A stretch of DNA of 64,000 nt from Saccharothrix sp. NRRL B-16314 (GTDB taxonomy: Bacteria; Actinomycetota; Actinomycetes; Mycobacteriales; Pseudonocardiaceae). The position numbers and the translations under genes were made by a program. The stretch lies in contig NZ_JNXC01000003.1 in the NCBI RefSeq assembly GCF_000716595.1, positions 248,001 to 312,000 of the forward strand, given 5' to 3'. Numbering within the stretch: position 1 is the stretch's first letter; each line of letters begins with the position of its first letter. Of this stretch, positions 50,684 through 59,937 are shown piece by piece. The notes below the pieces were generated by a model. The model had not been told where the DNA came from, did not search any database, and was given only the letters and a program-made list of their open reading frames with translations.

Positions 50684-52429
50684 GTGATCACGAGGATGTC
50701 GTCGCTGTTCCTGCGCACCCTGCGCGAGGACCCGGCCGACGCCGAAGTACCCAGCCACAAGCTGTTGGTCCGCGCCGGTTACGTGCGCCGCGTCGCGCCG
50801 GGCGGTTACTCGTGGCTGCCGTTGGGTCTGCGGGTGCTGCGCAACATCGAGCAGGTCGTGCGCGAGGAGATGGACGCGTTCGGCGCCCAGGAGATCCAGT
50901 TCCCCGCGCTGCTGCCGAAGGAGCCCTACGAGGCGACCAACCGGTGGACCGAGTACGGCCCCAACCTCTTCCGCCTCAAGGACCGCAAGGGCGCCGACTA
51001 CCTGCTCGGTCCCACGCACGAGGAGCTGTTCGCGCTCACCGTGAAGGGCGAGTACTCGTCGTACAAGGACTACCCGGTCACGCTCTACCAGATCCAGACC
51101 AAGTACCGCGACGAGGCGCGCCCCCGCGCGGGCATCCTGCGCGGCCGTGAGTTCCTGATGAAGGACTCGTACTCGTTCGACCTCGCCGACGAGGGCCTGG
51201 CCGAGTCCTACCGGCAGCACCGCGACGCCTACATCCGGATCTTCGACCGGCTCGGCCTGGAGTACGTCATCGTCTCCGCCACGTCCGGCGCGATGGGCGG
51301 CTCGGCGTCGGAGGAGTTCCTGGCGGTCGCGCCGACCGGTGAGGACACCTTCGTCCGGAGCACGGAGTCCGACTACGCGGCGAACGTGGAGGCGGTCACT
51401 ACGCCCGCGCCCGCCGAGCTGGACCCGGCCACGCAGCCCGAGGCGCAAGTCCACCACACGCCGAACACGCCGACCATCGAGTCCCTGGTCACCTTCCTCA
51501 ACGCCAACACCGACCGCACCTTCACCGCCGCGGACACCCTCAAGAACGTCCTGGTGAAGACGAGGAAGCCCGGTGACAAGGAGTGGGCGCTCCTCGCCAT
51601 CGGCCTGCCCGGCGACCGCGAGGTCGACCTGAAGCGGCTGGAGGCGGCGGTCGAGCCGGCCGAGGTCGCGATGCTGGAGGAGGCGGACTTCGCCCGCAAC
51701 TCCTTCCTGGTCAAGGGCTACATCGGCCCGGCGGCGCTCCAGGCCAACGGCGTCCGGTACCTGGCCGACCCGCGCGTCGTGCGCGGCACGGCGTGGGTGA
51801 CCGGCGCGGACAAGGCCGACCACCACGTGGTGGACCTCGTCGCCGGCCGTGACTTCACGCCCGACGGCACGATCGACGTGGCGGAGGTCCGCGAGGGCGA
51901 CCCGTCACCCGACGGCAAGGGCGTGCTGGTCGCCGCGCGCGGCATCGAGATCGGGCACATCTTCCAGTTGGGCCGCAAGTACGCGGACGCGTTCTCGCTG
52001 GACGCGCTCGGCCCGGACAGCAAGCCGGTCCGGATCACCATGGGCTCGTACGGCATCGGCGTGTCCCGCCTGGTCGCCGCGATCGCCGAGCAGAGCCACG
52101 ACGACCGCGGCCTGATCTGGCCCCGCAACGTGGCGCCGGCGGACGTGCACGTGGTCGTGGCGGGCAAGGACGAGACGCTGCTCGCGGGCGGGTCGAAGCT
52201 CGCGGAGGAGCTGTCGGCGGCGGGCGTGAAGGTGCTGCTGGACGACCGCAAGGCGAGCCCCGGCGTGAAGTTCGCGGACGCCGAGCTGATCGGCGTGCCC
52301 ACCATCCTCGTCGTGGGCCGCGGCCTGGTGAACGGCCTGGTCGAGGTCAAGGACCGCCGCACGGGCGAGCGGACCGAGGTGCCGGTCGGCGACGCCGTTC
52401 AGCACCTGCTCGACCTGATCAGGGGCTGA
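50684..52429 (+). CDS. proS: Prolyl-tRNA synthetase
   Basis: ProS charges tRNA-Pro. The 581-residue bacterial-type class II enzyme has motif 1 in the N-terminal part ([35 protein letters not shown]) and [28 protein letters not shown] as motif 2. An editing (INS) domain lies near residues 220-400. Motif 3 is [20 protein letters not shown], and an anticodon-binding domain ends the protein. The GTG start is 9 bases after GAGGAG. Its promoter region contains the 12-bp x8 repeat. The 3' end overlaps the convergent HAD gene by 11 bp. Confidence 0.96.
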   Translation: MITRMSSLFLRTLREDPADAEVPSHKLLVRAGYVRRVAPGGYSWLPLGLRVLRNIEQVVREEMDAFGAQEIQFPALLPKEPYEATNRWTEYGPNLFRLKDRKGADYLLGPTHEELFALTVKGEYSSYKDYPVTLYQIQTKYRDEARPRAGILRGREFLMKDSYSFDLADEGLAESYRQHRDAYIRIFDRLGLEYVIVSATSGAMGGSASEEFLAVAPTGEDTFVRSTESDYAANVEAVTTPAPAELDPATQPEAQVHHTPNTPTIESLVTFLNANTDRTFTAADTLKNVLVKTRKPGDKEWALLAIGLPGDREVDLKRLEAAVEPAEVAMLEEADFARNSFLVKGYIGPAALQANGVRYLADPRVVRGTAWVTGADKADHHVVDLVAGRDFTPDGTIDVAEVREGDPSPDGKGVLVAARGIEIGHIFQLGRKYADAFSLDALGPDSKPVRITMGSYGIGVSRLVAAIAEQSHDDRGLIWPRNVAPADVHVVVAGKDETLLAGGSKLAEELSAAGVKVLLDDRKASPGVKFADAELIGVPTILVVGRGLVNGLVEVKDRRTGERTEVPVGDAVQHLLDLIRG

Positions 52430-53102
52430 GCACGGCGGCCAGCACGGCTGCCGTGTCGGAGAGGTCGGTGAGCACGACGTGCGCGCCGGCCTCTCGCAGT
52501 TCCGCGCTGCTGCTGCGGCCCGTCGCCACCCCGATGGCGACGGCGCCGTGGTGCAGTGCGGCGTCGACGTCGTGGGGCGTGTCGCCGATGACCACCGAGC
52601 GGAACTCGCGGGTGTGCTTGGCGGAGGCCAGGCGCACCGCCTCCAGCACCAGCGCGGGCCGGTGCTCGGACACCGAGCCGTAGCCGCCGATCTCGAAGTC
52701 CACGTGCTCGTCCAGCCCGAACGCCGCCAGCTTGTACCGGGCGATCTCGACCAGGTTCCCGGTCACCAGCGACTGCACGACGTTTTCCTGCGCCGCCAAC
52801 GCCGTCAGCGCCGCCGAAGCGCCCGGCAGCGCGTGCCCGTGCGACGGCAGCAGGTGGCGTTCCCGCGCGGCCACGTCGATCAGCTCCGCGTGCAGCCGGG
52901 CCACCAGTTCCTCGGTCGGGTCGAGGTCGTGCGACGTCAGCATCTCCAGCGTGATGGCGCGCTCGGTGCGGCCACCGAAGCTCGGCAGGTGCACGAGGTC
53001 GAGGCCCGCCGCCGCGCGCAACGCGGTGCGGTACCACTCGCGACCGAGCCCCTTCGCGTCGATCAGGGTCAGGTCGATGTCCCACAGCACCAACGTGTTC
53101 AC
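52419..53102 (-). CDS. HAD-family hydrolase
   Basis: The 227-residue protein has the HAD nucleophile motif [13 protein letters not shown] (DxDxT), a helical cap, the Ser/Thr motif SLVTGN, and [18 protein letters not shown] with the acidic metal residues. Such proteins are phosphatases, often on sugar phosphates or phosphoglycolate; substrate unknown. The GTG start overlaps the stop of the upstream anchored protein in GTGA, so it is the last gene of a three-gene operon. Confidence 0.9.
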   Translation of the reverse strand: MNTLVLWDIDLTLIDAKGLGREWYRTALRAAAGLDLVHLPSFGGRTERAITLEMLTSHDLDPTEELVARLHAELIDVAARERHLLPSHGHALPGASAALTALAAQENVVQSLVTGNLVEIARYKLAAFGLDEHVDFEIGGYGSVSEHRPALVLEAVRLASAKHTREFRSVVIGDTPHDVDAALHHGAVAIGVATGRSSSAELREAGAHVVLTDLSDTAAVLAAVLSP

Positions 53103-53815
53103 GACGGCCGCACGCTCTCCAGGATTCGCTTCACGTCGTCGTCGGACGGCCCCTCGGCCACGTGCGACCCGCCTTCGGCGACGTTCAGCACGAACACCGA
53201 CGTCTTCTTCCCGTGGCGCAACGCCACCGCGCTGACCGTGGCCTTGGGCGCGTAGCAGGCGCTGGCGGACTTCGGCGTCACCGAGACGCTGACCCGCACC
53301 GCGTCGGGCTCCGCGGTGTCCCCGGCCTCGACGCGTGGTTCGGCGATCTCGGGCGGCGCGCCGTTGACGGTGTACCCGCCGGCCGCGATCCGGTTCACCA
53401 GGTCGGTGGCGACCTTCTCCAGGTCGTCGTCGGCGACCGTGCCGGCCAACGCCTGTGCCTGGATCATGCTGCGCCCCTGGCACTGGAACGGCCGCGACAC
53501 GTACGACGTGGACATCCGCACCGGCCCGGAGGTGCCGCCGCCGGTGGACTCCCACGACGGCGGCAGCTCGTACGCGAGGCCCGACTGCGAGTCCTCCACC
53601 GGCTGCCACTCGGGCTCGGACGACGTGGTCGTCGTCGGCGCGGACCCCGAGGTCGTGGGCACGGCCTCGTCCCCGGAGCGCATCACCAGGAAAGCCGTCA
53701 CGCCGCCGCCGAGGGCGAGCACCCCGACCACGGCCAGCGCGATCCACAACGGCGCGCGGCTCGGTGGCTTCGGCGGCGGTTGCTGCTCGTAGAAGCCCAG
53801 GCCGGAGTAGCTCAC
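53099..53815 (-). CDS. Membrane-anchored protein with Thr-rich spacer
   Basis: The 238-residue protein has a short proline-rich cytoplasmic start, one hydrophobic helix (LWIALAVVGVLALGGGVTAFLV), a Ser/Thr-rich spacer, and an extracellular domain of about 150 residues with two Cys (FQCQG, SACYAPKATV) that may pair. I do not recognise the domain. The start is GTG. It is 4 bases from the gene before it, which has the same layout, and overlaps the HAD gene after it. The two anchored proteins are probably distant paralogs working together at the envelope. Confidence 0.78.
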   Translation of the reverse strand: MSYSGLGFYEQQPPPKPPSRAPLWIALAVVGVLALGGGVTAFLVMRSGDEAVPTTSGSAPTTTTSSEPEWQPVEDSQSGLAYELPPSWESTGGGTSGPVRMSTSYVSRPFQCQGRSMIQAQALAGTVADDDLEKVATDLVNRIAAGGYTVNGAPPEIAEPRVEAGDTAEPDAVRVSVSVTPKSASACYAPKATVSAVALRHGKKTSVFVLNVAEGGSHVAEGPSDDDVKRILESVRPS

Positions 53816-53819
53816 GGGC

Positions 53820-54758
53820 TCAGCCCCGGCTCAGCGCCCGGACGGAGTCGACCATCGTCTGCAGGTCGGCCTCCGTCGGGGGCTTGGGCTCGGCGGGACC
53901 GCCTTCGAGGTCGCCGTTGGACATGAACACGTGGAAACCCTTGTCGCCGCGCAGCACCAGCACCTTCACCATGCCCTTGGTGGCCAGGCACTTGTCGCCG
54001 GACGTGGTGATGGTGGCGTCGACCTGGACGCCCTCGATGTCGGCCGGCTTGTTGGGCACCTTCACCGGCTTCGGCTCGCTCAGCTTGACGTCGAACTGGG
54101 GCGCCGACTCGTAGAACTGGGTGCCGAGCTTCTGGGCGAAGTCCTTGGCCACCGCGGCCAGGTCGGTCTGCGCCACCACGACGCCGCCCGCGCCGCCGCG
54201 GGTGAAGCCCCGGCCCTCGCAGTCGTAGGCGCCGATGACGGTAAGACCGGTCAGCTTCACGTCCGTCATCCCCTCGACCTCGGCGTGGCCGTTCGCGGGG
54301 GTCCAGCCCTTGGGCACGTCGTAGCTGTACGACAGGCCCGGGACGGGCAGGCAGTTCCAGCCGGGCTTGACGGGCTCGCAGGTGCTGTTCGGCTCGCTCG
54401 GCGTGGTCGACTTCGTGGTGCTCTTCGCAGTGGTCTTCGGGGTGGTGGTCGTCGTGGGCGCGCTGCTGCTCGTGCTCTGGGCGATCGGCTTCTGATCGTC
54501 CGGCCGGGTCACCACGTACGTCGTCACGCCGGCGCCGACGAGCACGACGACGACCGCGCCGATCACCAGCCACAGCTTCGTCTTGTCCTTCTTCGGCGGG
54601 GGCTGGTCACCGCCGGAGAACACGCCGAGCCCGCCGTAAGAACCGCCGTAACCCTGCTGCGGGTAGCCCTGCTGCGCATAGCCGTGGTCCTGCGGGCCCC
54701 AGTCGCCCTGGCCGGGCCGGTCGCCCCAGCCGGACTGGCCGTCACCTGGGTAAGTCAC
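53820..54758 (-). CDS. Membrane-anchored protein with Gly/Tyr/Gln-rich start and Thr-rich spacer
   Basis: The 312-residue protein begins with a cytoplasmic Gly/Gln/Tyr-rich tail (YAQQGYPQQGYGGSYGG). One helix follows (LWLVIGAVVVVLVGAGVTTYVV), then a Thr/Ser/Lys-rich spacer and an extracellular domain of about 190 residues with four Cys (CEPVKPGWNCLP, YDCEGRGF, GDKCLATKG). The fold is not recognised. It is the first gene of the operon with the similar protein at 53099 and the HAD hydrolase. GTG at 54758 is the likely start. Confidence 0.78.
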   Translation of the reverse strand: MTYPGDGQSGWGDRPGQGDWGPQDHGYAQQGYPQQGYGGSYGGLGVFSGGDQPPPKKDKTKLWLVIGAVVVVLVGAGVTTYVVTRPDDQKPIAQSTSSSAPTTTTTPKTTAKSTTKSTTPSEPNSTCEPVKPGWNCLPVPGLSYSYDVPKGWTPANGHAEVEGMTDVKLTGLTVIGAYDCEGRGFTRGGAGGVVVAQTDLAAVAKDFAQKLGTQFYESAPQFDVKLSEPKPVKVPNKPADIEGVQVDATITTSGDKCLATKGMVKVLVLRGDKGFHVFMSNGDLEGGPAEPKPPTEADLQTMVDSVRALSRG

Positions 54759-54885
54759 GGCGAAACCGTACCGTGCCGGTTCCGCTTCCCGGACCTCTCC
54801 GAGTAATTCAGCACGCGTTGACTTCCGTCGCGCTCCCGGCGTAGCGTCAAATTCAACATCTGATGAACTACTGAGGAGGACGACC

Positions 54886-55917
54886 ATGGCCGCACTGCAC
54901 GACCGGCCGCCGGCGGTCATCGCTGTGGCCGCCGCTGTCGTGGGCGCGTTGATCGCGCTCGTGCTGGGTTTCGTGACGTTCGGCGTCCAGGCGACGGCCC
55001 ACCCGGAAGCGGTGCCACTCGCGGTCGCCGTCGGCCCCGACGCGCCACCGCAGCTGCGCGGCGTCGCCGACAAGCTGGCCGGTGCGGGCGCGGCGGAGGT
55101 CACGTGGCGCGTGACCACGCCCGAGGAAGCGCGGAGCCTGCTGTCCCGCCAAGAGGTCTACGGCGTGCTCGAACTGGCGCCCGACGGCATGACGGCGGTG
55201 CTGTCCGGCGCGGTGAACCCGTCCGGCACGCAGGTCGCCCAGCAGGTGCTCGCCGGCGTCGCGCAAGGAGCCGGGGTGCAGGCGAAAGTCGTCATGCTGA
55301 ACCCGGCCTCGGCCGCCGGCCGGACCGCGCCGCAGGCCGCGAGCGCGTTGCTGTGGATCACGGGCCTCGTCGCCGGTGCGGTGTTCACGGTGCTGGCGCG
55401 CAGGCCGAACGCGGTCGGCAGGCTGGTCGGCGCCGCGACGGCGACCGTGCTGGGCGTCGCGGTCGTGGCGGGCTTCTTCGCGCTGTGGGACTCGGCGCTG
55501 CCGCTCGGCTGGGACGTGCTCGGCTACCTCGCCCTGTTCGGTGGGGCGTTCGCCCTGGTCCAGGGCGCGCTGCTGCGGCTGCTCGGCATCCGGGCGATGG
55601 CCGTGCTGGGGCCGATGTACCTGATCGCGCCCGCCGTCGCGGGGCAGGTGCCGGAACTGCTCGACCCCGTCTACCGCGCGCTGCTCTGGTCCTGGACGCC
55701 GTTCCGGTTCTCCGCCGAGGGCCTGCGCGCGCTGCTGAACGGCGGGTCGCCGGAAGGAGCCCAGGTGTGGGTGTTCGTCGGCATGGCCGCCGTCGGCCTG
55801 GCCGTGCTGCTGCTACCCGGCAAGAAAGGACAGCCGGACCTTGCGGACGGGGTTGTCGACGTTGGTGTCCACCAGGCAGACCGACTGCCAGGTGCCCAGC
55901 GCCAGCACACCGCCTAG
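54886..55917 (+). CDS. Multi-pass membrane protein, ABC-2/YhgE-like
   Basis: The 343-residue protein has one N-terminal helix (VIAVAAAVVGALIALVLGF). An extracellular domain of about 110 residues follows, and then at least five helices (LLWITGLVAGAVFTVLA to VFVGMAAVGLAVLLLP). This plan resembles YhgE/Pip and ABC-2-type membrane proteins; no ATPase is next to it. GAGGAGG lies 6 bases before the ATG. Its last 35 codons run antisense over the yjbQ gene. That part (DGVVDVGVHQADRLPGAQ) is hydrophilic and unlike the rest. Confidence 0.75.
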   Translation: MAALHDRPPAVIAVAAAVVGALIALVLGFVTFGVQATAHPEAVPLAVAVGPDAPPQLRGVADKLAGAGAAEVTWRVTTPEEARSLLSRQEVYGVLELAPDGMTAVLSGAVNPSGTQVAQQVLAGVAQGAGVQAKVVMLNPASAAGRTAPQAASALLWITGLVAGAVFTVLARRPNAVGRLVGAATATVLGVAVVAGFFALWDSALPLGWDVLGYLALFGGAFALVQGALLRLLGIRAMAVLGPMYLIAPAVAGQVPELLDPVYRALLWSWTPFRFSAEGLRALLNGGSPEGAQVWVFVGMAAVGLAVLLLPGKKGQPDLADGVVDVGVHQADRLPGAQRQHTA

Positions 55918-56220
55918 CACCGGGATCGTCGCGTACGGCGGCACCAGCGCGGGGAGCACGTGGTCACGGCCGTGACCGGGCGTCCCGTGCCGGTGCCGCC
56001 ACCGGCCGTCGGCGGGCAGCAGCTTGCGCAGCGCGGCCAGCAGGTCGTCGTCGCTGCCCGCGCCGGTCTCCAGCACCGCCAGGCCCGCGGTGGCGTGCGG
56101 CACCCAGACGTGCAGCAGCCCGTCGCCCTCCACGTCGGCCAGGAACTCCTCGCACGCGCGGGTCAGGTCGTGCACGACCTCCGCCGACCCGGTGCGGATC
56201 TCGATCTCTTCACTGCGCAT
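55813..56220 (-). CDS. YjbQ/UPF0047 family protein
   Basis: The 135-residue protein matches the UPF0047 family, with VWVPHATAGLAVLETGAGSDDDLLAALRKLLP and GHGRDHVLPALVPPYATIPVLGG and the end LALGTWQSVCLVDTNVD. Some members have weak thiamine-phosphate synthase activity. The His and Glu/Asp residues could form a metal site. It overlaps the convergent membrane gene over 105 bp yet keeps the full family C-terminus. Confidence 0.9.
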   Translation of the reverse strand: MRSEEIEIRTGSAEVVHDLTRACEEFLADVEGDGLLHVWVPHATAGLAVLETGAGSDDDLLAALRKLLPADGRWRHRHGTPGHGRDHVLPALVPPYATIPVLGGVLALGTWQSVCLVDTNVDNPVRKVRLSFLAG

Positions 56221-56294
56221 GACCTCAGAGCTTACGAACGACGCCCGCCGACCACCCGCAATTGCGGTGCGCCGCCGCGACCCGATCAGGCAGG

Positions 56295-57080
56295 ATGCGG
56301 CCCGTGATCCACACCGCGATCGTCACGGGCGCCAACCAGGGCATCGGCGCCGCGACCGCCAAGGCCCTCGCCGCGCAGGGCGTCAACGTCCTCATCACGT
56401 TCCTGCGCTTCGTGCCCACGTCGGACCCGAGCCTGCCGCCGGAGTACTTCACCGCCCGCGAGTCCGGCGCGGAGGACGTGGTCGCCGCCATCGCCGAGGC
56501 GGGCGGCAAGGCGCACGCGGTCGAGGTCGACCTCACCGACCCGATGGCGCCCACCGCGCTGTTCGACACCGCCGAACAGGTCTTCGGGCCGGTGGACATC
56601 CTGGTCAACAACGCGTCCAGCTGGGTGCAGGACACGTTCCTCGCCGCCGAGTCCGACCAGTTCGGGCGGGTGCTGCGGGCGGTGACGCCGCAGACGTTCG
56701 ACGCGCAGTTCGCGGTGGACGCCCGTGCCGGCGCGCTGCTCATCGCCGAGTTCGCCCGGCGGCACATCGCGCGCGGCGGGAACTGGGGCCGCATCGTCGG
56801 CCTCACCTCGGGCGGTCCGCTCGGCTTCCCCAGCGAGGTGACCTACGGCGCGGCCAAGGCGGCGCTGGACAACTACGCCATGTCCGCGGCGGCCGAGCTG
56901 TGGCCGCACGGCATCACGTCGAACGTGGTCAAGCCGGGCGTCACCGACACCGGCTGGGTCAACGACGCCGTCCGCGCGCAGCACGACGTGTCGCAGCCGG
57001 AGGACGTCGCCGGCGTGGTGGCGTTCCTGTGCTCCGACGCGGCGGCCAAGATCACCAGGAACGTGATCAACCTGCACTGA
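56295..57080 (+). CDS. Short-chain dehydrogenase/reductase (SDR)
   Basis: The 261-residue classical SDR has the NAD(P) loop TAIVTGANQGIGAATAKALAAQG, DILVNNASSWVQDTF, and the active-site YGAAKAALD (YxxxK). The end is DAAAKITRNVINLH. VKPGVTDTGWV follows the active site. It lacks clues to the substrate. ATG 56295 and GTG 56304 are both possible starts; neither has a strong ribosome binding site. Confidence 0.9.
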   Translation: MRPVIHTAIVTGANQGIGAATAKALAAQGVNVLITFLRFVPTSDPSLPPEYFTARESGAEDVVAAIAEAGGKAHAVEVDLTDPMAPTALFDTAEQVFGPVDILVNNASSWVQDTFLAAESDQFGRVLRAVTPQTFDAQFAVDARAGALLIAEFARRHIARGGNWGRIVGLTSGGPLGFPSEVTYGAAKAALDNYAMSAAAELWPHGITSNVVKPGVTDTGWVNDAVRAQHDVSQPEDVAGVVAFLCSDAAAKITRNVINLH

Positions 57081-57128
57081 TCGGTTTCACGGTGGACGCG
57101 GAGGCGCGAGAGCCCTTGTGATGGCCAC

Positions 57129-58136
57129 ATGCGCTCAGCCTTCGGCACGACCTTCGACGTCCCCCTCGGCTACCTGAACACCGCCAGCGTCGGCATCCCG
57201 CCCGCACCCGCGGCTTCGGCCGTGTCGGACGCCGTGCGGCGGTGGTCGACCGGCCTGGACGGCCCCACCTCGGTCGACCCGAACGTCGCCGCGGCGCGCA
57301 CCGCGTTCGGGCAGCTCGTGGGCGTGCCCGTGGACCGCGTGGCGATGGGCGCCTCGGGTTCCCAGCTCGTGGCCCTGGTCGCGGCCGGGCTGCCCGCCGG
57401 TTCGTCCGTGCTGGTGGCGCGCGGCGAGTTCACCAGCCTGACGTTCCCGTTCGCGGCTCGTGGGCTGCGGGTCACCGAAGTCGATCTCGACGAGCTCGTG
57501 GCCGAAGCGGGCTCGCACGACCTCGTCGCGGTGAGCGTCGTGCAGTCCGCGGACGGGCGGATCGTCGACCTGGAAGGGCTGCGCGCGACCGGCGTGCCGG
57601 TGCTCCTGGACGCGTCGCAGGCGGTCGGCTGGCTGCCGCTCGACCTGGGCTGGGCGGACTGGGTGGTGGCCGTCGGCTACAAGTTCCTGATGGCGCCGCG
57701 GGGGTGCGCGTGGCTCGCGTGCTCGGCGTCGGCGCTGGAGCGGACGGTGCCCGCGGCGGCGAACTGGTACGCCGGTGACGACCGCTGGACCACGGTGTAC
57801 GGGCTGCCGCTGAGGCTCGCGCCGGACGCCCGGCGGCTCGACATCTCACCCGGCTGGCTGGCCCAGGCCGGTGCCGCGGCGTCGCTGACGTACCTCGCGT
57901 CGCTCGACCTGTCGGCCGTCCGGGACCACAACGTGGCGCTCGCCGACACGCTCCTGGCCGGCCTCGGGCTGCCCGCGCGCGGGTCCGCCATCGTCTCGCT
58001 GGACCTGCCGTCGGCGGGGGAGCGGCTGACCGAAGCCGGAGTGCGGTCCAGCCTGCGCGCCGGACGGGTCCGGCTGGCGTTTCACCTGTACAACGCGGTG
58101 CCCGATGTCGATCTGGTGCTCAGCGCGCTCGGCTAG
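57129..58136 (+). CDS. Class V aminotransferase family protein
   Basis: The 335-residue PLP enzyme has the class V fold: YLNTASVGIPPAPAASAV at the start, MGASGSQLVALVAAGLPAG around the phosphate site, LLDASQAVGWLPLDL with the cofactor Asp, and VAVGYKFLMAPRGCAWLA with the Schiff-base Lys. Relatives include cysteine desulfurases and isopenicillin N epimerase-like proteins. A catalytic Cys loop of the desulfurase type is not evident, so an aminotransferase or epimerase/lyase role is more likely. It starts 48 bases after the SDR stop. Confidence 0.88.
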   Translation: MRSAFGTTFDVPLGYLNTASVGIPPAPAASAVSDAVRRWSTGLDGPTSVDPNVAAARTAFGQLVGVPVDRVAMGASGSQLVALVAAGLPAGSSVLVARGEFTSLTFPFAARGLRVTEVDLDELVAEAGSHDLVAVSVVQSADGRIVDLEGLRATGVPVLLDASQAVGWLPLDLGWADWVVAVGYKFLMAPRGCAWLACSASALERTVPAAANWYAGDDRWTTVYGLPLRLAPDARRLDISPGWLAQAGAAASLTYLASLDLSAVRDHNVALADTLLAGLGLPARGSAIVSLDLPSAGERLTEAGVRSSLRAGRVRLAFHLYNAVPDVDLVLSALG

Positions 58137-58152
58137 ACCCGCTTCCGTTACC

Positions 58153-58902
58153 GTGAGTTCCGTGTCGGTTCCTCCCGAATCACCCCAAGAGGTGACGCAG
58201 CGGATCCCGCCCATCCGGACGTCGGACACGGCGCCGCTGTGGCGGTCGGAGATCGGTCGGCTGGACTCGCTGCTGAGCTCCCCGCCGCCAGGACCTCCCG
58301 CGCCGGGTCCGTCGCGTCGCGGGCTGGTGCTCAAGGGGCTGGGGCTGCTCGGCGTGGCGGTGGTGTCCGGGCTGGTCTGGCTGGTCGTGATGCCGAAGAA
58401 CGAGCAGACCGGCACGCCGACCCCGACGTCCGCCCCGGCGGGCGAGTTCACCTTCGTCAAGTCGCCGGACATACCGGAACCGCTCAAGGACAGCAACTGC
58501 GCGCCGCATGCGTACGGGCAGACCAAGGCGTTCCTGACCACCACGCCGTGCCAGCAGCTCACTCGCGGCCTGTACACGACCACCACCCCGGACGGGGTGA
58601 AGGTCTACACGTCCGTGTCGGTGGTGCGGATGAAGACCTTGGCGGACGCCGCCAAGCTCAAGGACCTGACCACCCGTGACGGCACCGGCAACGTCAACGA
58701 CCTGGTCAAGGACGGCGCGGTGAAGGTGCCGAACATGACCACGCTGGGCAAGGGCGGTTTCGCGGCGGAGCAGAAGGACCTCGACGTGATCATCATCGAG
58801 TCGGACTCCGCCGTCCACGGCCCCGACGAGACCAGGCACAACCAGCTGATGAAGCAAATCAGCAACGACGCCATGCGCCTCGTTGTCGACCTGACCCGGT
58901 AG
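58153..58902 (+). CDS. Membrane-anchored protein of unknown function
   Basis: The 249-residue protein has a polar N-terminal part rich in Pro and Ser, and one helix near residue 60-80 (GLVLKGLGLLGVAVVSGLVWLVVM). An extracellular domain follows with two Cys (NCAPHAYGQ, TPCQQLTRGLY). The domain resembles those of the two anchored proteins at 53-54.7 kb in layout only. The start is uncertain: GTG at 58153 or 58162, neither with a ribosome binding site. Confidence 0.72.
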   Translation: MSSVSVPPESPQEVTQRIPPIRTSDTAPLWRSEIGRLDSLLSSPPPGPPAPGPSRRGLVLKGLGLLGVAVVSGLVWLVVMPKNEQTGTPTPTSAPAGEFTFVKSPDIPEPLKDSNCAPHAYGQTKAFLTTTPCQQLTRGLYTTTTPDGVKVYTSVSVVRMKTLADAAKLKDLTTRDGTGNVNDLVKDGAVKVPNMTTLGKGGFAAEQKDLDVIIIESDSAVHGPDETRHNQLMKQISNDAMRLVVDLTR

Positions 58903-58914
58903 GCCCCGGCGACC

Positions 58915-59349
58915 TCAGCCGACGCCGGCGCCCGGGAACGGGATCGACGCCGGTGTCAGCCCGGCCGCCTTGCGCCACCGCGTCGCCCGCACCGCCGACA
59001 CGGTCAACGCGTCCAGCGCCGACTTCCGCAGCGCACCGTCCTCCGTCCGCTCCAGCACACCGCGCCAGGCCACGCACGCGTCCGTCTCCACCGAGACCAG
59101 CGCCGCGATCGCCGCCGCCGCGCTGTCCACCGGCTGCGGCGCGAGGTAGGCCGCCGCCGGTGGTTGCGGCGTGGCGCCGGCGTCCCGCAGCCACCGCTCC
59201 GTCACGTCCCGCCGCGCCCGGTGCGCGTTCGCGCCGTCGGCCACCTCCGCCACCTGCTGCGGCACCGCGATGAACGCGCTGACCAGCCCGTACGTCCACA
59301 CCGCCGCGTGCTCGGCACGCAGCGCCCCCTGCATCGCGTCCACGCTCAT
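58915..59349 (-). CDS. Ferritin-like (DUF4439) protein
   Basis: The 144-residue all-helical protein matches the DUF4439 ferritin-like family. Glu and His residues lie in ALRAEHAAVWTYGLVSAF, AHRARRDVTERWL and SVETDACVAWRGVLERTEDG, spaced as for a possible di-iron four-helix bundle. Whether metal is bound is unknown. It overlaps the upstream lipoprotein gene in ATGA, so the pair forms an operon; the lipoprotein could anchor or deliver it. Confidence 0.83.
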   Translation of the reverse strand: MSVDAMQGALRAEHAAVWTYGLVSAFIAVPQQVAEVADGANAHRARRDVTERWLRDAGATPQPPAAAYLAPQPVDSAAAAIAALVSVETDACVAWRGVLERTEDGALRKSALDALTVSAVRATRWRKAAGLTPASIPFPGAGVG

Positions 59350-59789
59350 GACAACGCCTCCACCAGGCTCGCGCACCCGGCCGCCACCGAGGCGAGCAAT
59401 CCCACCCGGTACGGCTGCGCGGACGCCACCAGGTCGCCCGCCTGCTTCTGCGCCGCCTGCAACGCCGGCACCAGCGCCTCCCGCGACGCGCCCGGCGGCG
59501 GCGCCACCGAAGTCGGCGTCGCCGGCGGAACCGACGACCCCGGCACCCGCGGCGTCGCCCGGTCCACCTCCGCCTGGAGCCGCGCGGCGTGCTCGGACCG
59601 CGCCGCGGCCGTCTCCGGCGCGCCCGCCGCGGTCGCCAGCGCGGCGTCCGACAGCGCCGTCTTCACGAGCTCCGACAGCGGGTCCGGAGGAGGTGGCGGG
59701 GGTGGGGGTGTGGTGCACGCGACTGCCAGCGGCGCCGTGGCCGCCGCCAGCAGCACTCCGCGCCTGCTGAACGCCGTTCTTCCGATCAC
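59346..59789 (-). CDS. Tat-type lipoprotein, coupled to a ferritin-like protein
   Basis: The 147-residue protein starts with a twin-arginine signal ([21 protein letters not shown]) whose end is a lipobox Cys. A proline run follows, then a helical domain ([20 protein letters not shown] and the later [17 protein letters not shown]). Tat export suggests that it folds, perhaps with a cofactor, before export. The GTG at 59789 is chosen since it starts just before the signal. It is the first gene of a pair with the ferritin-like protein. Confidence 0.8.
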   Translation of the reverse strand: MIGRTAFSRRGVLLAAATAPLAVACTTPPPPPPPPDPLSELVKTALSDAALATAAGAPETAAARSEHAARLQAEVDRATPRVPGSSVPPATPTSVAPPPGASREALVPALQAAQKQAGDLVASAQPYRVGLLASVAAGCASLVEALS

Positions 59790-59937
59790 GTGTACCGATC
59801 CTGCCAGAGCCGCGCCCTCGCCCGTGGCACGTGGGACCGCGCCGAACGAGATAGTCTGAGCGACCACGGCCGGCGAAGTGCAGCGTCGGTCGGGGTTGCC
59901 GTGCCCTCTGCACTCGAAGAGACTTTGGAGTCACCAC

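Noticed and set aside
59877..59914. A rimP-leader RNA motif before rimP
   Set aside because: Only a 7-bp inverted repeat with a 24-base loop is visible, too little to name a known RNA family.
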